Shown in pieces: positions 54,345 through 64,000 of a stretch of DNA of 64,000 bases. Location of the stretch: positions 62,001-126,000 of the forward strand of contig CAUEEP010000170.1 in assembly GCA_958450365.1 (NCBI GenBank), in the 5' to 3' direction. The notes beneath the pieces are model-generated. The model saw nothing but the letters and a program-made list of their open reading frames with translations, was not told where the DNA came from and did no database searches. Made by a program: the position numbers and the translations under genes. The stretch's first letter is position 1; the number at the start of each line of letters is the position of its first letter. The DNA is from Mesorhabditis belari (Eukaryota > Nematoda > Chromadorea > Rhabditida > Rhabditidae).

Positions 54345-57300
54345 TTAAAAGTCTTTGAGTGTTTCAACGATGTACGAGTTGAACCAAGGAGTGTACAGTG
54401 CAAATAAGTCAATCAAATTTTTCGCCAAACTCTCCGAAAATCCCTTTACTGTTTCCACTTGAGCCCATTCGAAAGCAAAATTTAAAAGCAAATAGGATTT
54501 TGCGTCGTCGAAATTCGTTAGAACCGATTGGAAAACGTGGAAAACTCGTCGGATCACAGGCAATCTCATTTCGGTGCCCATTTCCGCGTAAACAATTCCG
54601 GTGATCAGCGATCGAACAGCCGATTTGATTGGGTAATTCTTGACTTTTGTCAAATTCCACTCATTCTTCACCGTTTCCGTGAAAATCGATGAAAATGTGC
54701 TCAATCTTTCCTCTAACATTGCAGAGTTTTGAAAGTACGTGGAAACAAGAAATCTTTTTGCCGACTCGCCTCTCATTTCATCGAAAAGATATTTTTTCAA
54801 CAGTTGCGCTAAAAATTCTTCGGGTAATATGTTGCAAATTGGTAAATCGATGCTATCGAAGAGACGACAAGCATAAGAATCGGCTCTTTGATCACCGCTT
54901 TTCTCGAGTTTATCCACTGTATTGAACAAGAGCTGTAAACACTCAATCACGTGCTCGTTCGACATCTCTTTTAAATTGAAAGGCCATGGATTTAACAGTA
55001 AAATCTCCTTCTCACTGATGTTTGAGATAATCATTTTAATCAGTGACCAAGTTTCTGAGTTCTTGTTTCTTTCAAATAAAAGTTGTGCCTCGGCAAAGAT
55101 CGCTGTTCTGATGGAATAATGTTCTTGTTGTTTCCAAAGTGATGACAAAAATTTGGAGATTTTCGTTGAACTCTCTAATAAACTCATCAATCGGACACCG
55201 TGCTTGGCAACAGAGACTCGTTGATTTGATAAATGTTCAGCAAATTGAATAGCTTTCTTTAACTCCGTCCTTCGACAACTGTTAGCTAAAGCTGATAAAG
55301 CACTAGCCAGATAGTCTCCTTCACAAAGTTTTTCGATTAACTCAAGATCGACAGGTGGATTGGAGCGCTTCATCGCTGGAGCAATCTGATTCAAAAACGA
55401 GAATCTCTCCTTGGCGTCCAAGTCAGTAATCTCGATTTTTGTTTCAGTCGGCAAAAGTGGCTCCAAGAATTCGCCAAAACTTTTCCCATCAGTCAACAAT
55501 GCCAATAGAACGAGTAGACGACCGTTTTTGTGTTTGTTGATGTTGGAAATGCATCGATCCACAAATTTTGTTCGAATCTCCTTGTGCCAGCGTAGTTCTT
55601 TCATGAATCCTTTTACAGCTAGACTTTTATATTCTTGTTCACATTTCTCGAAATACTCTTCCCAGTTTTGCAAGATGCTTTTTGGATTGCTTTTCAGTAA
55701 ATTCAAGCTTTTTACATCAATGGAATGTGAGGTATTTGGCCAAAACTTGTAAAACAAATCGATATCGTCTTTCTTTATCAGCCATTTCAGACCGATCAAG
55801 TAGTAGTAGTTAGAATCGTATTGTACAACTTTTTCGAGTTCATCAAAAAGCCACTCAAAATCACTTTTCACTAGCAGCTCCACCTTCTCCACCGAGAGCT
55901 TGGCTTTCTCGTTAAACGTGTACATCGAGCGTAGTAGATTCGTCACAGTGAATTCTCTGATTCGATCCCATTTCTCCGTTCCCAGACATTGTTTGATGAG
56001 TGAATTAAGACGAGAAATTGTCAATCTCTGATATTCCATATTCTCTGAAAAGAAGTTCCATTGTTGACAATGATATCCACTCGTTAACACAAAGTGCATC
56101 ATCTCGAAAACCCCATCCGCTGGCTGATCATTTTGAAATTTGAATTTTAAAGCCCCCTCCAGAAACTTTAAAGACATTCGCCGAAAGTCCGAAACATCCG
56201 CCTTTACGAACATTCTCTGAGCAATTTCCAGAAGTACCACCCAGTACTTTGTACTGAAACACAACGTATCTAGGAGTCGCGTGACATTGTTGATGAAAGC
56301 GTGTTGGAATAGCGGAACCTCGTTTCGATGTTTATCGCGAACATGCACGAAGAGCTCATACAACGCATCAAGGTCCTCATTTATCTCACAGCATCTCAAC
56401 ATCTGCGCGATCACCCGCGTTCTCTCCGTAGTGTCCGGCGTCTTTAGGAGCAATTCGTACAGTTTAGGCAACACTTCACCAGTCGGTAAATAGCATTTCC
56501 ACTCGCTTCGATCGTGTCCACTCTTCTCGATTTCTTTTTGGATTTTGATTCTCGCTTGTTGCACTCGTTGCTCAGTTGGGAGCAAGTTGACGAGCTCTTC
56601 GGTCACATTTCTCTCATCGTCCAACAAATCGACTCCATACTTGCTTTTATAGGCCAACAAGAGAAGAGCTGATGTCTTTGCTTTTGGGTAATGGACTAAA
56701 CGTTGTAGCATTGTGCTCGTCGAGAAATGATTTTTCTTCTCAGGTAACATTTTTGGGAACATAACCTCCATATCTTTATAATAAACATTCTCCGATTTCA
56801 GCATTTTATAGAAAACTTTCGGGTTCTCGAGATAGTACTTTTTGGCATGTTTGGCGAAATATTTCGATTGTCTATTTGTCAACTCAAGTCCAAATCCATT
56901 GTCACCGTTCTCGTAGATTTCGATAAAATCATTCAAGTGATTTTTAAAGAGTTTACCGAGAAAATATCTGTAATTACTGAGGTTGATATAGAAATTGAAA
57001 CGTTCCTCCGGCTTGTAAACCTTCAAATCACTTAATCGCAAATACCAGATCACCAGCTGCGGATACTTTTCGTAGAAGTCGTTGATCATTTGATTGGTGA
57101 GCACGATCCGGTGCTCGATCATTGCTTTTTTCACGAAGATCTCCGAACAGGCGATCAGTAGCGGTAAAGCAACGTTTAGCCCATAAGTGCGACGAAGAAC
57201 CTCGAAAAATTCCTCAGCAATGTCGGAGTTTTTCAGAGAACGTGCCAATTTCTTTATAATCTTCCCTCTTGTATTGTAGGCCACGAATGGGAAGAGATCT

Positions 57301-57632
57301 TCGAGGAAATACTTCACATCTAACACCTCATTTAAGCCATCGAAAAACTCCTTCAGCGTCAGCGATCTATTCACCAATTCGATGTCTTCTGAGCGAAGTC
57401 CTTCGGTTATTGCTTCGAAATGTTTCAAATCTTTTCGTCCCATTCGAATCAAAATCTTTGCCGCTTCAATTTTGATTAATGGCTTTAAAGAATTGGGGAA
57501 TTTCTCGGATTCAACGATATCATCAAGGCTTAAACCAGTCATAACTTTAGACTTGATCTCGGCAGCTATCCAGTCCTGTTTCTCGTTTGATGTATCGCCT
57601 GGGATCCTTTGAATCGAGTCAAAAAGATTCAT
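54345..57632 (-). CDS. Large uninterrupted ORF, helical-repeat-like protein (1095 aa)
   Basis: ATG at 57632, stop TAG at 54345; no intron in 3.3 kb, in contrast to its neighbours, which are split every 50-200 bp. The product is Leu/Lys/Glu rich, predicted almost wholly alpha-helical, with paired helices of HEAT-like spacing (for example ALPLLIACSEIFVKKAM, LYELLLKTPDTTERTRVIAQ, LLVLLALLTDGKSFGEFLE). No signal peptide, membrane segment, catalytic motif or low-complexity tract is visible. I do not recognise the family firmly; I have a weak impression of large uncharacterised arthropod proteins. The lack of introns could mean retrotransposition or lateral acquisition. The frame is clearly under selection or young. 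Confidence 0.88.
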   Translation of the reverse strand: MNLFDSIQRIPGDTSNEKQDWIAAEIKSKVMTGLSLDDIVESEKFPNSLKPLIKIEAAKILIRMGRKDLKHFEAITEGLRSEDIELVNRSLTLKEFFDGLNEVLDVKYFLEDLFPFVAYNTRGKIIKKLARSLKNSDIAEEFFEVLRRTYGLNVALPLLIACSEIFVKKAMIEHRIVLTNQMINDFYEKYPQLVIWYLRLSDLKVYKPEERFNFYINLSNYRYFLGKLFKNHLNDFIEIYENGDNGFGLELTNRQSKYFAKHAKKYYLENPKVFYKMLKSENVYYKDMEVMFPKMLPEKKNHFSTSTMLQRLVHYPKAKTSALLLLAYKSKYGVDLLDDERNVTEELVNLLPTEQRVQQARIKIQKEIEKSGHDRSEWKCYLPTGEVLPKLYELLLKTPDTTERTRVIAQMLRCCEINEDLDALYELFVHVRDKHRNEVPLFQHAFINNVTRLLDTLCFSTKYWVVLLEIAQRMFVKADVSDFRRMSLKFLEGALKFKFQNDQPADGVFEMMHFVLTSGYHCQQWNFFSENMEYQRLTISRLNSLIKQCLGTEKWDRIREFTVTNLLRSMYTFNEKAKLSVEKVELLVKSDFEWLFDELEKVVQYDSNYYYLIGLKWLIKKDDIDLFYKFWPNTSHSIDVKSLNLLKSNPKSILQNWEEYFEKCEQEYKSLAVKGFMKELRWHKEIRTKFVDRCISNINKHKNGRLLVLLALLTDGKSFGEFLEPLLPTETKIEITDLDAKERFSFLNQIAPAMKRSNPPVDLELIEKLCEGDYLASALSALANSCRRTELKKAIQFAEHLSNQRVSVAKHGVRLMSLLESSTKISKFLSSLWKQQEHYSIRTAIFAEAQLLFERNKNSETWSLIKMIISNISEKEILLLNPWPFNLKEMSNEHVIECLQLLFNTVDKLEKSGDQRADSYACRLFDSIDLPICNILPEEFLAQLLKKYLFDEMRGESAKRFLVSTYFQNSAMLEERLSTFSSIFTETVKNEWNLTKVKNYPIKSAVRSLITGIVYAEMGTEMRLPVIRRVFHVFQSVLTNFDDAKSYLLLNFAFEWAQVETVKGFSESLAKNLIDLFALYTPWFNSYIVETLKDF

Positions 57633-57649
57633 GTTTTGTTGATTGGATT

Positions 57650-58138
57650 GGATTGGATTGAAACTTGTTTTTTAGGAAAGTTGTTCAATAAACTGAATAG
57701 TTTTTCGATAATTCAAAGATTTTCAGAATAATTTGAAGTAATAACTTGAGAGGATAGCTCAGAAAATAAAAGAATACGCAACTTCTTCAAAAAAAGTTGT
57801 CAATCAAGCAAGTCAAACAGCTTTTTTTCAGCTGTTGAAATGAAAATTTCAGCTGTTTTTTTAATAAAGAATAAAATAAAGAAGTTGTTAAAATATTAGA
57901 ATATCAAATTTCAAGCAACAATGAATTAATTGTGCTTCGAAAAGAACGAAAAACTTCTCAGGACAGGTTTGTGTAGTGTGTGGCCCTTTCGAAAATATTG
58001 GAAAAGTGGGGAGAGAGAAAGAGGCGTTGCTGGGTGACTCACATATCGTTCTTTTCCTTTTTCTCATTATTGCACAGCCTGTGGTAAACGGTCGTTTTCG
58101 ACAAAAAATCCCTAAAGCCACGTCGCTTTAGAAAAAAA
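57650..58138. other. 5' flank of the 1095-aa gene
   Basis: Holds a GATTG direct repeat at 57639-57660 and a GTTGTTC/TTTTCAGCTGTT-rich AT region. No other gene supported. Confidence 0.4.
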
Positions 58139-58448
58139 CTAGAAATAGAACAACTAGAACTAGAATAACTAGAACTAGAACAACTAGGACTAGAACAACT
58201 AGAAATAGAACAACTAGAACTGGAACAACTAGAACTAGAACAACTAGAACTAGAACAACTAGAAATAGAACAACTAGAACTAGAATAACTAGAACTAGAA
58301 CAACTAGGACTAGAACAACTAGAAATAGAACAACTAGAACTGGAACAACTAGAACTAGAACAACTAGAACTAGAACAACTAGAACTAGAACAAACTAGAA
58401 CTGGAACAACTAGAACTAGAACAAACTAGAACTAGAACAAACTAGAAC
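58139..58448. repeat. Minisatellite, 12 bp AACTAGAACTAG-type unit
   Basis: More than 25 units of ACTAGAACTAGAACA and close variants (GGACTAG, GAAATAG). A 120 bp higher-order period is visible: the block starting CTAGAAATAGAACAACTAG at about 58139 is repeated exactly at about 58259. Confidence 0.95.
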
Positions 58449-58582
58449 TTTCCAAAATGTCTTGAATATTAAATCAAAATTCTTTTCAAAACTGAATTTA
58501 ACTCTAATTTACGGCTACTGTTAAATAATTGAGAATACAAAATTATGACATGATATCATAAATGAGATAAATGACCAAATAT

Positions 58583-58905
58583 GAGTGACAGTTTTTAGCA
58601 TTTGAGCAGGCTCGCAGGCGCTTCGGGAAGGCGTCAACAGTGGCAACCAAATAGGCTGCATCGAGCTCTTCTCGATGTGCATTTCGAGAAACCGTAGCAT
58701 TCAGTTGAGATTTGACCCATTTTCCTTGTTAAGAAGCCCTTCAACGGTAAATATCTTTTCATCTGCGAACAAGATATTGTGATGGTCGATTCCATTGAAG
58801 CGCATCAATAATTGATCTGCTCTCAATTTTTGATGTTTCTTTACTCGATTTGAGAAACCCGTTGACATTTGCTTTAGAGTGGACACTCAAATGTGCGAAG
58901 CTATG
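58583..58905 (-). pseudogene. Tc1-like transposase remnant
   Basis: The minus strand reads FSNRVKKHQKLRADQLLMRF, DHHNILFADEKIFTVEG (first catalytic Asp region of a Tc1/mariner-type DDE transposase) and NKENGSNLN. After a break comes LDAAYLVATVDAFPKRLRAC, a typical transposase C-terminus. Asp 2 and Asp/Glu 3 regions are missing. No terminal repeats were found. Confidence 0.8.
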
Positions 58906-59151
58906 AATTGCAGCTCATACGCTTTTATGAATCTCGTTGATTGGGGGGGGACAAATGCGACCTTTTTTTGCTGGAAAAGGCCTTAGGAAAGGTCGTAGAG
59001 CTTCGAAAATGTTTTCATAATGGGGAATCGTATGCGTAGATTCCGAATTTCGACAAATCAAAGCAAATCAGACCTCGCTGACACGTTAAATTTGAGCTAA
59101 AAGGCAAAAACTAACTTATGTTTTGCTATTTTAATGCAATCAATGCTTTAT

Positions 59152-60017
59152 TTAAAAAATGGGAAATTCTTTTAGACGACGTTCAATGACCGTGCAGTGT
59201 CCTTTTTGGGTTGGATCAGGTCGAACACAGTGCTGCAAGCCTGCATCTTTACAATCTTTCTCCGTTTCACATTCCTAGATTGGTGATGGTTGAAAATTTT
59301 AGAGATATCGTATTGCCTCTTTTAGAAGCTGATAAAAGCCGCGACTTTTACCAGAAGCAGTACTAAAATGTGTTTACGAAAACTACCATAGTTTTTCCTT
59401 TAGTTTTTACCCGATAAACTTGATTTTAACCTTAACAAATGTACGTCAGGTTCAAAGTGATGAGTGAGAACGAAATCTAGGGAAAAACGACGGTGGGTTT
59501 TCGTAAAGTATCGACATTTTAGAAGAAAATGCGGCTTTCTATTAAAGGGCGGATGGCAGAATGGCAGATAACGATTGGCAGAATCTATTAGACTTCAAAT
59601 CGAGGCAATACGGTCTTTTAGTTAATACGGTATACATTGATTGCCAATCGTTATCAAAAGCAGTACTAAAATGTGTATAATTTACAAAAACTACCATAGT
59701 CTTTCCTTTAGTTTTTACTCGATAAACTTATTCTTAACAAATGCACGCCAGATTCCTCGACGAATGAGCTCAAAATCAAGTTGATCGGACAAAATCTGAC
59801 GAAGAACCACAGTAGTTTTCGTAAATTAGAAGAAAAAATAGCTTCTATTAGCTTCTATTAGAGAGCTGCTTCTAATAGAGGCAATGCAGTATGTCTTTTA
59901 GTTAGTTCACAAGTAATTACATTGACAAAGACAACGTACATATTGATTGCCAATCGTCGAGGCAATGCTGCAGGGAACGACAAAGAGAGCAAATAAGAAA
60001 TAAAGAAAATATTTCAT
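59152..60017 (-). CDS. Small secreted four-cysteine peptide
   Basis: Two exons, 60017-59940 and 59274-59152, join in phase 0 to 66 residues. Exon 1 is a classic signal peptide (MKYFLYFLFALFVVPCSIA); exon 2 encodes ECETEKDCKDAGLQHC and GHCTVIERRLKEFPIF, giving a mature peptide of roughly 45 residues with cysteines spaced C-x5-C-x7-C-x10-C. An AATAAA overlaps the end. The size and pattern fit secreted antimicrobial, inhibitor or effector-type peptides; I cannot assign a family. The intron contains a duplicated 150 bp block. Confidence 0.65.
59370..59860. repeat. Direct repeat of about 170 bp, two copies
   Basis: 59375-59545 and 59680-59850 share AACTACCATAGTTTTTCCTT, TTTTTACCCGATAAACTT, CAAATGTACGTCAG and the GTTTTCGTAAA end. 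GATAACGATTGGC and its inverse lie between. In the intron of the secreted-peptide gene. Confidence 0.8.
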
Positions 60018-60154
60018 CGCTTCAAAATGAAAATAATGTTTTATTTGAGCCCTTTTATAAAGGATAAAAAAAGCAAGTCAAGAATTAATCCGCTAAATTT
60101 TTTAAAAAAAACTTTTTATTTATAGATGAATGTGGGCAGAATCAAAAAGAAACG

Positions 60155-61310
60155 TCATTCATGTCAATACATTTTGATTGCTATTTTATACATAGCAACT
60201 TTTAATGAACAAGCACCCCATAAACCTTATCGATACTTATCGAGATCGAAAGTATCGATTATCGATAAGTATTGATCAGCTTTTTAAGGCACTCACCTAT
60301 AAGAATTTGCTATGTGTAAGATAGCGATCAAAAGCTGACATTCTTGGCTTTCCAATGAAACAGTTCTTTGTATTTCTTTGTTCATCTATAAATGTTTAGC
60401 TAACAGATTTCAGAAAATCATCTTTGTTTTTGAAAAACATTGAAATAAAGTTTTTCTGTTTGAACTTTTTAAAGCACTCACAAATCTGAAAAAGTCCCTT
60501 TCCAAAAAAGAGAGAAAAAAACGCTCGATTAGATTTGCTTATCGATATTATCGATACAAACGGCATGCTCATGTTTGACCGTTCAGATCTCCGTTTCTAG
60601 AACAGCTATCAATCTGAAAATTGTTTCATTGGAAAGTCAAGAATGTCAGCTTTTGATCGCTATCTCATATATAGCAAATTCTTATAGGCGAGTGCCTTAA
60701 AAAGCTGATCAATACTTATCGATAATCGATACTTTCGATCTCGATAAGTATCGATAAGGTTTATGGGGTGCTTGTTCATTAAAAGTTGCTATGTATAAAA
60801 TAGCAATCAAAAGCTGACATTCTTGACTTTCCAATGAAACAATTTTCAGATTGATAGCTGTTCTGGAAATGGAGATCTGAACGGTCAAACATGAGCATGC
60901 CGTTTGTATTGATACAGTCATGAACAAAAGTCTTGGCGGCTCCTGGGTGGCAACTTTCAAACGCAAATTTAGGAACCTTTCCGAGAGGCTATAAAAAAGT
61001 TGTCACAAGTATTTTTGAGCATTTTTACTCTACTTTTAGCTATGATCAAGCATTGAACTCGAAATTTTATTTTAAACAACAAAAATAAGCGTAAACGACA
61101 AAAAGGTCACAAAAACAATGGACAAAAGTCTTGGCGGCTGACTACAATATTCATTTTTTATTTATTTATTTATTTAGCGTATTTATCAACGCCAGATATA
61201 GGCAAGTTACACAAAAAAAATAGAAAAATGAGTATTGTAGTCAGCCGCCAAGACTTTTGTCCACGACTGTATATCGATAAGCGAGTCTACTCTCGATTAA
61301 ATATTGAGCA
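60155..61310. repeat. Large palindrome family with ATCGATA-rich arms
   Basis: 60540-60725 is mirrored by 60735-60914 (shared TCATTGGAAAGTCAAGAATG, AACGGCATGCTCATGTTTGA). 60155-60363 matches 60620-60840 in inverted orientation. Arms contain runs such as TATCGATAATCGATACTTTC. The right arm continues at 61270-61310 beyond a later MITE insertion. Confidence 0.9.
60915..61269. mobile_element. Tc1-type MITE inserted in the palindrome
   Basis: 355 bp, ends CAGTCATGAACAAAAGTCTT and AAGACTTTTGTCCACGACTG, TA flanks (60913-60914, 61270-61271). An internal copy of the left end (61120-61145) pairs with the right end, so it contains a smaller inverted pair. Non-coding, with a TTTA tract. Confidence 0.88.
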
Positions 61311-62470
61311 AAAGCAAAAGTAAAACTTTCAAAAAAACAAGCTCTTTTTCAAGTTTAAAGCTTGTTCTTTAAAAGTTTTACTTTTGCTTTTATAATAAAG
61401 GAATTTAAGGTATCATTGACAAGCTTAAACTTTAAAGTTCTCTATAGAAATTGATTAGGATAAGGCAGGGTTGCAAAGTTTTGTTGAAAGTTTTGTTGAA
61501 AGCTTTCCGTTCATCTAACCTTTATTCTTTTCTTCATTCAGATAAGATTTTATCTTCACTAGTTTGTTTTAAAAAGGAGATTTGTGAAATTTAATGCAAA
61601 GGATGTAAAACGGTTGTGAAAAGAGATTTTTAATAATCGAATCTGTACTAGTTTAGCCTTTTTTACTTTCGATATCACTAATTTTCTAAAAAAAAAATTG
61701 GAGTTGCAAAAGTTGCAAAAATATGTGATTTCAAGAGTGCGTTGGTGTTTGATTTTAATGGATTTGGAGTGATTTTTTTTGTTTTGATACATTCATTCGG
61801 TTTCTTCCAAAGGTTTTCCCGTTCTATCCATTCTATCCATTCTATCCATTCTATTCAATTTTCTTTTTTGACTCTCTGTTTAATTAAATGTTTCCATGAG
61901 GTCTTCTTTTAGCTCTTCTTTATGACCTTTCTCTCTTTCTCTCTTTCTCTAATCGAAAAAGCCTCTTCCGAAGCAACTAAAAGAACACCTGATTAGCTAA
62001 ATTTTCTAAGTATTTTTATGGATCTTGAAAAAGTGTTCGCAAAATTTTGACCAAAACTTGTTCTTTTTGTGAATGAGCTGAATTTTTAAATTGTTCATGA
62101 GCTGTGAGATTTTTCCTACTCGTCTTCTCAATCGCTCTAGAATATTTTATCATTCTTTAAGTGCTCTCTAAAAACAGATTCTTGCAAAATCGCTAAAGCT
62201 CTATAAAAAGATTCCATCTTCAATTTTGCTATTGAGCTGCTCTGTTTTTTTTTTGCAAAATTCTTTATCGAAGGTAATCGAAAGGTAAAAGAAAGTTTCT
62301 AAAACGATAATCTCAATTTTCAGAAATGTTTTGATTTCCCTACTTCACAAATGATCCTATGTATGCAATTTTTCGGCGTTCTCGCCGGATTCACTTTTGC
62401 CATTCTGCTCATGTTCGTCTTTTTTTACGGTTTACTAGTGAGTTCATACATTATTTCTATTCTTTTAATA
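61310..62470. other. AT-rich region, no gene supported
   Basis: Contains a strong inverted repeat near 61315-61395 (AAAGTAAAACTTT and AAAGTTTTACTTT around a TTTAAAGCTTG core) and a CCATTCTAT tandem repeat at 61825-61855. A possible exon at 62351-62440 (MILCMQFFGVLAGFTFAILL) is hydrophobic and ends at GTGAGT; it could be the start of a membrane protein interrupted by the MITE at 62471, but I cannot extend it. Confidence 0.4.
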
Positions 62471-63042
62471 TTGGGTTGTCCAGTTATGAATGCGCGTTTC
62501 TTACTATTTTTTAAATTTCTCAAGATACCGAAATCAAGAAAAAGAATATATCAGTATTATTCGAAAGCTGAAGATCTCTTCTACATTTTGATATAAAAGT
62601 TTTTGAATTTGTTGAGCTTTTGGGCAAATTGACTGCATAGAAGAAGAGGTGACCAAAAAATGGAAGGGTGCCTTTGGATCAAGTTTTGGCTCCGCTCAAA
62701 TTGAGTTAACCGTTTGATGTTTGGCCAATAGATATATCAATATAACTTTTTAAAAATATAACAATTTCAGAGCATCTTTACTTTTGTTTTCTTTTCTGAG
62801 CGGCTATTTTGCACCATAAAACTTGAGGAATAGCTAAGCTGAAATGGGTTTTTTCGAAAACGACTTCTCCCTTTGAGCAGTCGATTTCCCAAAAAGTTGA
62901 TTGAATTCAAAAACTTTTTTATTCCATAATGTAGAGGAGATCTTCAGCTTTCGAATGATATATAACACTCATATACATCTCTTCGATATCTTGAGAAATT
63001 TACAAAATAGTAAAAGCGCGCATTCACAACTGGACAACCCAA
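62471..63042. mobile_element. Mariner-type MITE, 572 bp
   Basis: Ends TTGGGTTGTCCAGTTATGAA and TTCACAACTGGACAACCCAA, TA flanks. Imperfect pairing continues for about 130 bp inwards (GAAAGCTGAAGATCTC with GAGATCTTCAGCTTTC). No coding capacity. It lies 30 bp after a candidate splice donor. Confidence 0.85.
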
Positions 63043-63044
63043 TA

Positions 63045-63570
63045 CATTTCTACTGTATAAACCCACTGAATAGCTTTCAATATAGCTGAATAGCCAAAAC
63101 GAAAGCTATCCGTTCCAAATAAACCAGTCAATCTATGTTTAACGGCTTTTTGCTTTAAGGATGAAGTCGATTTTGTTTATTCAACTGAATAGCATTCAAT
63201 TCTAAAGCTATATATTCAAAAGTCAGTTTTTCTCTTTTCCAGTAAACCCTTTACAAAGTGATTGTAATTTATTGAATTTTTTCCAAGTTAATCATAAAAA
63301 TTTGTAATAGGCTAATGTTGACTAATAAATGAAAAATGGATTTATGATCAAATCAAAGATTTTTGTTTAGAGTATTGCCAAAGAAAGAGAGAAATCAATT
63401 TGTGATCGACGAACGATATCTTCTCATCAAACAACCATCCCTTGAACTCGTATCGATAAGCTTTTAGATAATGTTTTAATTTTCAAGTATAACTTATAAA
63501 GTTTTCAGCTATTTTTAGTTTTAAATACATTCATTGATAACTTTTGATCACTATAAAAGCTAGATCGTGA
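63045..63570. other. Intergenic, no gene seen
   Basis: Repeated AATAGCTTTCAATATAGCTG-like motifs (63070-63210). Nothing else supported. Confidence 0.4.
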
Positions 63571-63574
63571 TGCG

Positions 63575-63870
63575 TGACGATAATCGTGATAATCGTGACT
63601 ATGGACCCAGAAAGGGAAGGGCCTGTGGTCGACCCCGTCCGATCTGCCAAGTTGAGCAACGTCGGCGCGGGTTAGTCGTGGGTTCGACTCCCATGGGTTC
63701 CCCTCCGAGCGCCCCAGCCCGGCCATCGGAGTATCATCGGCTACGACAACTACACTTCTGCCTCAGTAAATGTGGAAGCAGGTTGTGATCTGCGCTAAGT
63801 GCGAAGACAGATCAAATCATTATTATTATAATCGTGACTATAATCGTGACGATGATCGTGACTATAATCG
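63575..63870 (+). repeat. 5S rRNA-derived SINE-like repeat
   Basis: 63633-63676 matches 5S rRNA (CCCCGTCCGATCTGCCAAGT, then GAGCAACGTCGG and GGTTAGT), but the sequence then departs into GTGGGTTCGACTCCCATGGG, which resembles a tRNA B-box region. A GC-rich body and an (ATT)n/ATAATCGTGAC tail follow. GATAATCGTGA repeats lie on both sides. This structure suggests a 5S-headed SINE (SINE3 type) or a 5S/tRNA chimera; only one copy is present. Confidence 0.55.
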
Positions 63871-64000
63871 TGATTATAAAAGATCATGATGCGTCTTCTA
63901 AAAGGCGCTCTATAGAAAAGTTTCCGTAGCCAATCATTAAAATGATAGCAAAATGAATATATATTAAAATAAACAATAAATAAAACAAACCAAATTTTCC

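Noticed and set aside
58139..58448. CRISPR-like or coding repeat
   Set aside because: A 12 bp tandem array with no spacers; open frames contain frequent TAG.
62351..62596. 81-aa hydrophobic ORF
   Set aside because: Its second half reads into the MITE starting at 62471; only the first 30 codons might be a real exon and no partner was found.

Overview
The window is nuclear DNA of a nematode. The best evidence is a spliced-leader locus: three SL1-type RNA genes (22.8, 23.8 and 24.5 kb), each beginning with the SL1 leader or a one-base variant, sit with a 5S rRNA gene (24.1 kb), an association well known in nematodes. Other signs agree: four serpentine chemoreceptor genes, short introns (often 45-60 bp) ending TTTCAG, AT-rich sequence, and many Tc1/mariner elements and their non-autonomous derivatives. 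I cannot name the genus.

Layout. 0.4-3.4 kb: a deleted mariner, a cluster of MITEs and a GATC-rich terminal-inverted-repeat element. 3.6-6.2 kb (-): an Srx-like receptor whose long intron is filled with repeats. 7.3-11.9 kb (+): a TRIM-like gene with two RING-type fingers, a B-box and coiled-coil exons, with elements nested in its introns. 11.9-16.0 kb (-): an Str-like receptor holding a decayed mariner and a long palindrome where its TM6 exon should be. 17.5-19.1 kb (-): a kinase N-lobe fragment and a frameshifted paralogue of the double-RING gene. 19.6-21.4 kb: Tc1 relic and a minisatellite-bearing inverted-repeat element. 21.6-22.2 kb (-): calmodulin-like gene. 22.8-24.5 kb: SL1/5S cluster. 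24.7-26.8 kb (-): unrecognised gene. 27.2-29.3 kb (-): small protein kinase. 29.7-33.1 kb (+): Cys-containing secreted-type exons and a CAP/SCP gene.

34.3-41.8 kb (+): a 19-exon TMEM145/GPR180-like membrane protein gene with a near-intact mariner in its last intron. 42.1 kb: tRNA-Val. 42.7-45.5 kb (-): Srh-like receptor. 46.7-50.2 kb (-): tentative multi-exon membrane protein. 50.8-53.2 kb (+): another 7TM receptor. 54.3-57.6 kb (-): a 1095-codon uninterrupted ORF encoding a probably helical protein. 59.2-60.0 kb (-): a small secreted four-cysteine peptide. 60-63.8 kb: large palindromes, MITEs and a 5S-derived SINE-like repeat.

Gene models below were spliced by hand from GT/AG sites, reading phase and family resemblance. 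Where the phases close exactly over many exons (TMEM145-like, Srx, Str, Srh, kinase, most of TRIM-like) I am fairly confident. Several otherwise good genes carry single-base shifts, mostly at homopolymers, which could be real decay or assembly error. Nothing here forms an operon-like system; the common themes are chemosensory receptors, trans-splicing RNA genes and dense DNA-transposon activity.
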